Assembly: GCA_002900995.3 (NCBI GenBank)
Contig: PJEW03000013.1
Coordinates: 707,395 to 771,394 of the forward strand
DNA from: Ganoderma boninense
Lineage: Eukaryota; Basidiomycota; Agaricomycetes; Polyporales; Polyporaceae
Reading direction: 5' to 3'
Length of the DNA stretch: 64,000 nucleotides
Shown: positions 56,681-64,000 of the stretch, piece by piece
Numbering within the stretch: the first letter of the stretch is position 1
Layout: every line of letters begins with the position of its first letter
Made by a program: the position numbers and the translations under genes
Notes under the pieces: model-generated
The model's database searches: none
Seen by the model: only the letters and a program-made list of their open reading frames with translations
Told to the model about the DNA's origin: nothing

Positions 56681-58713
56681 ATGAAGCTGCAGAAGCTCTG
56701 TCCCGCGCGTGTCAGTGCTGAACACGCTTTGGTCACTACACGTACTTACATCCGCCGGCTCCTTGAATGTATCGATTTGCGTAATGCCGCCTTCATTGGA
56801 TCCCTCATTCCAATCACAGGATCCAATCGCCTGTCCAAGGTTGACCAAGTCAACGACGCCATCGCACTCGTCGCTCGGACGTTAGCTGTACCTGTTCAAG
56901 GTTCAATCAGTGAACGCTCAGTTGAACGAATTTGGCTAGAAAGGCTCGTAGTTGCATCCATCCACTTCGCTGAGGAGATCAAAGAAGGCAATTGTGAGTC
57001 TTCGCCTTGCAATATAAACTGGGTTTGCACTTACCGCGCCACGACTAAGCTATCACAATCAGCGGGGAAGGGGCAACAAACCGTAATGTCGATTCATGAG
57101 TCTCGTCGTCATCCAATAGTAAGTAACTCACATGAGCCCGTTTCCTCGGAGTTCATTCCGCACCCAACCACAAGAGCGACAGGCAGTTGCAACATTGGAG
57201 GGAGCGGAGGTTCGAGGTGCATAACGAAAGCCCCGAGGGCAAGGCCAGCCCGAGTGCCAAGGTCTGCGATGTGGGTCCGATGACCGACTATGCTGAGGAT
57301 ACAAAGCGCCTGCGCGGTGAGAAAGTCGATGGAGCTCTTCCTCCCATTACAGAGATGTCCGAAGCTGCGGAGACACTCGGTCAGGATACCTGGGATGTGT
57401 TCATGCCAGAAGAACTAGTGACTTACGGGACCAATATCCGCCGCACCGTTGCCATGGTTCTTGGGGGGAAGAGGCGTATGCTGCCCTCTCCGGTGCTGAT
57501 ATGCCACACGCAGGCCTGGTTGCACATGCCTGCTGCTGTATGCACGGGGGACTCAACGCCGCTAAACGTGGCCACTGGGACACTGTTGACGTCGCTCCCG
57601 TGCTTTGCATGAATGCGACAACTAGACTGCCGTGATGTCCGCAAGTTCGGCTGGCCAGAAACAAACTGTCAGCATATCAGTAGGCGATGGATTTGACAGG
57701 GGTCTCGTTCGAAATAAATATCATATGGAGCGCGGCACAGATGGCATGCGCGAAGCCCATTCCGGTGCGAGCAGCACAAGGTACCAGGCGCACTGATGTG
57801 CGGCTGGGTACCTCGTCGTCAACCTCCCACTCGTCATCGAGTAAGTATCTCACCCAACTTAAGGACCGGAGGACCACCGACGACTATTAGAAGACAACAT
57901 ACACAAGGCCCTCCACGGCCCAACTCTCACAGAGCTCTGTGTACTCGCCCTATACGCGCAGGCAATCCGCCATCCACCCATGCGCGAAGTGCGTCGGGTA
58001 GATGAAGCCAAACTATCCTCCACGAGCGGCTCAGCACTCACCGAGGATGCCTGATCGCCAACCCGGACCTCCTACTCGGTCTTGATGTCTCCTTCAAAGC
58101 AGGTGTCTTCGATGCACCAAAGGGAGAGAAACGAGCCGCTGCTCGGGCGGTGCTTGACCAACCAACGAGTCTGCGTCACCTCAGAGGGCGCACTAGTCAC
58201 ATTTTTACAAGGCGCGCACAAGACTTCGGCAGGCCCCTAGTAGGTCCATCCGTCAGCGGAATGCCCGGTAAATCTACGCCACGTGGCCACTCACATTGAC
58301 ACGTCCCTCAATATACGGAAAACCAGGCCTTCATGCACCGCCGTAGGGCTTGCGATATCAATAAGTGCGGCAAAGGGCGGAAGATGCGGAGAGGTATTGC
58401 TGAACAAAACCAACGCGCCGCGAAAGAACGCCGTGGGGACGAGTTAGAAGCAGCAAGGAAGCGGCAAGAGCGGGAGGACAAGCTGGGCCAGATCCAGCTT
58501 ATCCTGGATGAGGATGAACTCACCGAGGCATTGACTGTCAAGACAATTGAGGGACAGCGCCGTTACCGCTGCATGTTTTGCGATCCAGCTCCTCGCGGCG
58601 AAAAGACCGCCAACTCAGGTCGACCGTGCTCCAGGCGCTGGTCGAAGCGATTCGCCGATATAACCAACCGCAACCGTGTGCTACGGGTGTGGGAGGAGGA
58701 GAATGGCGATTGA
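56681..58713 (+). pseudogene. Decayed copy of a multicopy agaricomycete protein of unknown function
   Basis: Plus-strand pieces read in order: DAIALVARTLAVPVQGSISE with RLVVASIHFAEEIKEG (56.85-57.0 kb) up to SIHESRRHPI and a GTAAGT donor (about 57120), then TDYAEDTKRLRGEKVDGALP (57.3 kb). Next is LTELCVLALYAQAIRHPPMR (57.95 kb). A frame change near 58050 leads to IANPDLLLGLDVSFKAGVF. Last comes a Lys/Arg/Glu-rich helix (QRAAKERRGDELEAARKRQE) leading to IQLILDEDELTEALTVKTIE. A second frame change precedes TVLQALVEAIRRYN at about 58640. From memory, this ending matches a family that is abundant and often transposon-associated in agaricomycetes. The frame breaks indicate decay. Function unknown. 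Confidence 0.45.
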
Positions 58714-59183
58714 ACACAGGTGGACGAGGACGAAGGTGACGACGACGATGAGTGGTAGCTAGCACGACGTGCAAGCGCCCCATTCCAGGCCTGGGAAATG
58801 CATGAAAACTCGTGCGTAGTTTATCATTTTTGGACAGACTTCTCGTCGATGTCCAAACAGGCGGAATCTCATATTTCATTGGACATTCCTGGTGTTTGGG
58901 TTTTCCCAAAAGGCAGCATGAGATCCTAATGACTCACCAGGATGCCCCCGTACTTTAGAGAGCGACCGATAACCGGGGTCCCATTGCGAGCGCTCTTGCC
59001 GCCATGCTTGAGAGGCAAGACGAGCTTCGCCACAAGTACACGTTGCGGGCTCAACCTCCCCGACCTCCTTGCTCTTGTCAAGCACTTCGAAGAGTGGCAC
59101 GCCCTAGTCCTCGATCCACCCCTACGCTCCCCAGCAACCCTTCCCTCCAACGATCGCTTCCCTCCGCTCCCACAGGCCAGCAC

Positions 59184-60602
59184 ATGCCACTCTACAACCT
59201 CGACGCCGACATCATGTATGCTTCCTCCCAGCAGCAGCCCCAATGCGACCAGGCGCAGCAACAACCCCAGTTGGTCGCGGACCAGAGCTTCGAGCTCGAT
59301 GATATGGAACTGGACGTCGATCACAGCATGTCCAGTGCCCCGTCGTCCGGAGCTCCTTCGCCCCCCGGCACCCTCGTCTCGACGCCTTTCTCGGGCTATC
59401 CCTCCAGCACGTCGTCCGTCGTAACGATTTCGGCCTCGCCCTCTCCACATTCTAGCCAGCCTGCGTCTCCCATCTCTGCCTCTGACACAACGACTGGCAT
59501 GCCATTGCGCAGCACTTACCACCACTCGCACCACCATTCGCACCATCTGTTCCGCGCCACGGGCCCGGGGGCCGCGCGCGGCGTTTCCGAAGACGTATTC
59601 AACGCGTACCCAAGTTATGTTGATCATTCGAGCCTCCTCTCCGACCCCGACGCCGTCCCCAACGCTTCGCTCTTCATGCAGCAAGGCATGGCCCTCGCAC
59701 CCATGGACGACGGCCAGAACGGCCAGAACGGGGACAGGGCCGTGTGCGCATTGACAGGTCTCATCCTGAGGGGCAGCACAGAGAACACGCCTGACTTGAC
59801 ACCCGCGTCTTCGCCAATTCCGGGTAGCTCCGACGCATCAGCCTACGAGCAGTTGTCTGGCGCTGGGTCCTCATCGGGCTCCCTGCCCTTGTCGTCGTGG
59901 AACGCGCAGGCGTCGGGTTCGGGATCGACGGCGCAGACGGTGCGGGCGTCGAGGACACTCAGCCGATCCGTGTTCAGCCTGCTGTTGAAATCATTCAAGT
60001 GCCCGAAGCCGAACTGCAACAAGTCGTACAAGCAGGCGAAGGGGCTCCGGGACCACCTGACGCAGGGAGGCTGCAAATCCGCGCCGCCCGAGGACATCGA
60101 GTGCCTCCAGGAGCTTCTGGTGAGCAAGTGCTCCGAGAAGGCGGCGGCGTCGGGGCAGGCGGGGGACGAGGGCAAGGTGACGCTGAGCGACGCGGAGATT
60201 CGGGAGGTCGAGACAGATGAGGGGAAGCGGCTCAAGCCGTACGCATGTGGAGTCGGAGCGTGCCATAAGCGGTACAAGAAGATAACTAGCCTTTACCATC
60301 ACTACCTAAACTCGGGCGACCATGGCACGATCGGGTTCGCCTTCCTCGCGAGCGCGCAGCACAACAAGTCGCGGCGAGAGACGCCGTCGCACCCGAACTC
60401 GACAAGCGCGTCGCAGGCGTCGCAGTCCCCATCGTCGTCGTCCAGTCCCCAACAGTCCCCGTACGTCCTGCAAGCGCGGCCGCCGACGTACGAGAGCGCG
60501 CTCGCAAACCCGCCTGCGTACTCGTACCAGCCCCAGGCCCTACCGGAAACGTACGTGCCCCAGCACTACGAGACGCAGCATTACATGCCGCAGACGCAGT
60601 AG
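59184..60602 (+). CDS. C2H2-type zinc-finger transcription factor
   Basis: A 472-residue plus-strand protein starting MPLYNLDADIMYASS. The same frame is open upstream to an ATG at 59004, but that extension is Pro/Arg-rich and UTR-like, so I prefer 59184. A long Ser/Pro/Gln/His-rich region with DDMELDVDHSM and a TPDLTPASSPIPG stretch suggests a disordered activation or docking region. Two zinc-finger units follow at about residues 272-296 (CPKPNCNKSYKQAKGLRDH, ligands C, C, H and C) and 353-380 (CGVGACHKRYKKITSLYHH). The tail is Ser/Gln/Pro-rich. The layout resembles Sfp1-type split fingers of fungal regulators, but the target genes are unknown. Single exon as modelled. A nuclear DNA-binding role is inferred from family. 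Confidence 0.75.
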   Translation: MPLYNLDADIMYASSQQQPQCDQAQQQPQLVADQSFELDDMELDVDHSMSSAPSSGAPSPPGTLVSTPFSGYPSSTSSVVTISASPSPHSSQPASPISASDTTTGMPLRSTYHHSHHHSHHLFRATGPGAARGVSEDVFNAYPSYVDHSSLLSDPDAVPNASLFMQQGMALAPMDDGQNGQNGDRAVCALTGLILRGSTENTPDLTPASSPIPGSSDASAYEQLSGAGSSSGSLPLSSWNAQASGSGSTAQTVRASRTLSRSVFSLLLKSFKCPKPNCNKSYKQAKGLRDHLTQGGCKSAPPEDIECLQELLVSKCSEKAAASGQAGDEGKVTLSDAEIREVETDEGKRLKPYACGVGACHKRYKKITSLYHHYLNSGDHGTIGFAFLASAQHNKSRRETPSHPNSTSASQASQSPSSSSSPQQSPYVLQARPPTYESALANPPAYSYQPQALPETYVPQHYETQHYMPQTQ

Positions 60603-61276
60603 TGTCTCCTCGCCCCCTCCTCTTGTGCTCTCCCGTTCCGTATGTTCTTGTCTTCGCTTCTACCTGACTTCGCCTAGATGTGCCTCTTGCCTCCGTCGCC
60701 GCATCAGCCGCTCCGGAGGGGAAAACACTCGCAACACCAAAAGTAGCAGATTACCTGCAGCCGTTATTCTTAGCAGCCCTCCAGCGTCGTACATAGTTGG
60801 CTCATAGTTAGCGTTGTTCAGTCTTTCTCTCGCCGCTTCTCATCACTCCGCCTCTCATTCCTGGTGTATCGAGGTGTTCTGTGCTGCAAGCATCCTCCCC
60901 ACCCCGTCTCATTCAATATCATAGCCGCGCTGTCAATTGTCACTGTATAAATTTGGTTTCTGTAGCGACACTGCCGGGCGGAAGGTGATTGAAGTCGCAC
61001 AGTGAGCGCATTTCTGCCCGCGCGAGGCTTTGCACTACGCAGCCACCTTAATACGTCGCCCCCAAACAATATCATACTGCTCGAGAGCTTGCGAGAGTGT
61101 ACGCAAATCCGATCGCGCAAGGACTAACTGGGCGTTGCAGAGCCTCTGAGGCGGTGCTTGGCTTATACCTAAAGATAGTGTTGAGATTGGCCCGGTAAAT
61201 CGCCACGCTTGTGCACTGCCACCCTCTCAAAATCTCAGCCCGATCACGTTTGTATTTCGTGTCTCTACATCATCGA

Positions 61277-61307
<31 letters not shown>

Positions 61308-62830
61308 CAGCCGTGGTCACCGTGTGTTTGGTGTTGACCAGCAGGGCGAGGGATCACTTGTTCGGAACACATAGGAACTCTGACGTAAACACCGTGCCTT
61401 AAAATGTCACGCTAGTCATGTACCATTGTCACTTGGTCACAAGCTCTCCTTCGGCCCCCACTTGGCTAACAGTTCACTACACTCCCCCTCGCCTCTGTCT
61501 CTACGCGATTGAGCGTCCTCATCTCCCGTGCGTCCACATCTACGGTGGTGTTGAATTATAGTCGATTTCACTGTAGCTCCACGTCCATATCTCAGTAAGT
61601 GCGTGGTCTCCACTTTCAAGTTCAACCCCCCCCCCCCGGTCGCTTGCACCTCGCTTACAGGCTGGATTCGTTGTTCACAGTGGCATGCTCTCGTAGCCTA
61701 CAGTTATCGGTACCACTTTCCAATACTGGACACCCACAGGTGCATCGCGAGCTTCTGTTGCCTCCTCCCCCTCCCCGCCTGAGTGGCATCCGTCATGTTG
61801 AAAAATTCTGATCTCTCAGGACCCTACCGACGCATCTCGGAGTATGATTACCTCCTTGCTTATATGCACGCCGCCTCTAACTTTCCGAAAGCGAAATTTC
61901 GCTGAACATTGTCCTGACAGGCCTTCCTGCCGAATGTCGGCCAGATCCTACCTGTGTGGGCGCGATCTGGTATTGGGTCTCACGCTTATGACTACACGAG
62001 CCTCAGACCGTGTGCGTTGTCGGTATACTCCCTATACATGCCTCGCAGATCCGTACTAACCCTCTTCTCCACTGGATTAGACTCCCTGTGCACGTTGTAC
62101 CCGTAGCAACACCTGCTACTACTCGTGCTATCCTCAAGGCTGAGAAGATCGCGTTCTACCAGCCCCTTGTATGCCGATTGACATCTTTCGTCCCGGTAGC
62201 ATGAAATTGACTACATGGATTTCTATAGCGTCTAACGTAGCATATGTCCTGATACTATGTTCTGTGTACGTCCGTGATTTCCGTTAGTTAGGCCTGACCG
62301 TGCAGATGTCTCCCATATGCGTGCAATACCTAGTGCCCCTTCCCCCCGTATGTTCTGCTAGCCGTGTGTCCTGCTATCCCTTGAGTGATTCTAATATGGT
62401 GCTCCTCAAACTCATCCGATTCCCATGTTGTGGACTCGGAACGTTATCGAGGTGCGTCGCCCTACTATCCACCCGTTTACCCGCACCCTCAAATTCTTCT
62501 ACGCACAGAGACCCAACTAGTGCCTCATTATTGCCTAATTTCTTCTCGAATTGTAAGCGCCTGATTCCGTCGTAGGGAGTACGTCCAAACGTTACCATCC
62601 ATCCAGCGGCAGCGCAGCTCGTGCGTTAGCACTTTCACCTCCCACATTTCGCTTGTGTCTGTCTGGCTGACACCGCTGCGTTTCTTGTCCCTCCTTTCCT
62701 TAGTCTTCTCTCTGACTGGCCGAGCTCTCCCCCGCTCCTACGTCTTTCATGGTCCGACTTCGGGCTCGCGCACGCTGCAACTACATATACGCGTCCTCGC
62801 GTCATTGCTCTGCCTTAGTCCCACTCGCCG
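60603..62830. other. Intergenic region with simple repeats
   Basis: No supported gene. It contains a GAGGAC/GACGAG hexamer run (about 61275-61307), a run of 12 C (61626-61637), and CT-rich DNA before the next gene that is typical of fungal promoters. Confidence 0.45.
61275..61307 (+). repeat. (GAGGAC)n simple repeat
   Basis: Five or so tandem copies of a GAGGAC hexamer. It translates to Asp-Glu repeats in one frame but sits in no credible gene. Confidence 0.85.
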
Positions 62831-63609
62831 GTGTTCTCCACTTTCCTCGATGCGGTCGAACTCCCCATTACTGCGCTCGACACCAAGACGCCATCCTTTC
62901 TACGACGTCTGCTCTTATTCGTAAGCCCCACGTTGTTCATTCTGTCAACTTCGCAAGTCAGGTCTCCCCTCGTCAACGTTCTCCCCGCCCTTACAGCTCC
63001 ACCAGCGTTCATCCCATCCACCCTCGAGTCTCGCACTCGCGTCGTCCTCCGCAACCAGATGCTTCGGCCGCTCTCGGACTCGGATAAGTCTGGTTACATT
63101 TACGCACTCGAAGTGTATGGTAAGTGCTACAATTCCCGGCCAACGACGCAGTCGCGCGACTGTTGCTCGCAGACCCCGCGCATCCGGATCTCATCCACAT
63201 CAAAGTTGGGCGGTCAAAGGACGTCAGAACTCGCCTCCGCCAACGTCGCGCGCGATGTCCCTCTTTCAACTACAAGTTAATTGGCAGCTATCCCTCCGTT
63301 AAATCCGGCACCAGCTCAGCTCCGGTGCCGTACTGCGACCTCCTCGAGCGCCTTGTACACATCGAGCTCACCGACTTATCTTCAAAGTCATACCCTACCG
63401 GACGGGACGCACCGGCTTCCCAATGTCGTGACTGTTAGTCGTTCCTAGCTATTGAGCCCCCTGCGTGCATTCATATCCGTCTAGGTTTTAAGCACCATGC
63501 AGAAATGTTCACATTCGTCAGGCTGAAAGGGCACAGCCGCGGGCGCGAGTGGTCGCGTATAATCCTCCCGGTAATAGCCCGATGGGCCCAATTTGTCCGT
63601 TTGCTGTAG
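62831..63609 (+). CDS. T5orf172/MUG113-domain protein, GIY-YIG-related fold
   Basis: Three exons, about 62831-63119, 63173-63433 and 63485-63609, joined by GT..AG introns of 53 and 51 nt in consistent phase. The model is 224 aa if the first ATG is right; the start is uncertain. The domain opens with SGYIYALEVYDPAHPDLIHI, which contains the paired GYIY strand, followed by KVGRSKDVRTRL. PYCDLLERLVHIEL comes next, and then CRDC..KHHAEMFTFV in the last exon. These match the T5orf172 (DUF1766) domain found in fission yeast Mug113 and widespread in basidiomycetes. The family is related to GIY-YIG nucleases, but activity is unproven. The peptide LESRTRVVLRNQM before the domain is also typical of this family. 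Confidence 0.75.
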
Positions 63610-64000
63610 CCGCCCCTACGGTATATCTCTTCCACAAAGGTAATGTTGAAATGTGTGCTAATGTCTGCGACTCAACATGTTCGCCCTCGCGCTGCGCTGT
63701 GCCCGGTCTCGGCGAAACATGACCAGATCAGCTCTGAGTCCTGGGAGTACTGTAATTCTTGTCTCGGATACCGTACGCGCGTCACAATTCCCGCGGCCGA
63801 ATCATAATCAAGTCTCGCTGGAGGCTTACCAGGGCTAACTTGCGCTTGACCTACAACATCGCGCTATATTTAATTGTGCTCTCTGAAGTAAAATGCAATT
63901 ATCATTCGAAAATCAACAGAGTTTTCCAGCGTGGTTGCCCTCCATGGGGGCGCGTATATCGCGACCGTGTTACTCGTTGTTCTGAAGCGCCGGGAAAGCG
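63610..64000. other. Gene-free end of the window
   Basis: No feature can be supported downstream of the T5orf172 gene. Confidence 0.4.

Noticed and set aside
58926..59684. 252-codon minus-strand frame opposite the C2H2 gene
   Set aside because: It is Arg/Gly/Val-rich antisense to a compositionally biased coding region and has no recognisable motif.
61626..61637. Poly-C run as a possible assembly gap or telomere-like signal
   Set aside because: It is an isolated homopolymer with normal sequence on both sides.

Overview
The window is from a filamentous basidiomycete, most likely an agaricomycete. Genes are cut by many 47-80 nt GT..AG introns, often with CTAAY-like branch points. Intergenic DNA is moderately GC-rich. 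The recognisable families are fungal: a KDM3-type JmjC protein, a FunK1-like kinase fragment, a T5orf172/MUG113 protein and a C2H2 regulator. LTR retrotransposons and small DNA transposons are nested in one another. No prokaryotic signals (operons, CRISPR, Shine-Dalgarno sites) are present.

Layout. 1-9 kb: mostly decayed DNA, with the 3' end of a Ty3/gypsy element (integrase plus one LTR, minus strand) beside a tRNA-like scrap, then a frameshifted copy of a large agaricomycete protein of unknown function. 9-17 kb: candidate multi-exon genes without recognisable domains. One, probably a membrane protein, lies inside a 1.55 kb DNA element whose ends begin CATCAGG. 17.0-23.4 kb and 37.3-43.7 kb: two arms of an almost perfect 6.4 kb inverted duplication. 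Each arm carries two tandem paralogous genes (called A and B here; 415 and 532 residues in my models) plus exons of a third gene. The 13.9 kb spacer between the arms holds a 13-exon KDM3-like JmjC gene, two more CATCAG-ended elements, a copia element inserted inside one of them (401 bp LTRs, 5 bp target duplication), and a 456 bp Tc1/mariner-type MITE. 44-58 kb: poorly conserved DNA with a FunK1-like kinase fragment and a decayed multicopy agaricomycete protein gene. 59-63.6 kb: two ordinary genes, a C2H2 transcription factor and a T5orf172-domain protein.

The most interesting items are four. First, the recent inverted duplication, whose outer junction cuts through the first exon of a gene and carries a short templated-looking repeat. 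Second, three related elements ending in CATCAG(G/T) with matching 2 bp flanks. Third, a copia element that appears to be primed by the anticodon region of initiator tRNA-Met and that has nearly identical LTRs although its integrase core is deleted. Fourth, most of the point changes I could polarise are CpG to TpG/CpA, which fits methylation-driven decay of repeats. Several single-base frameshifts could be assembly errors; this is noted where it applies.
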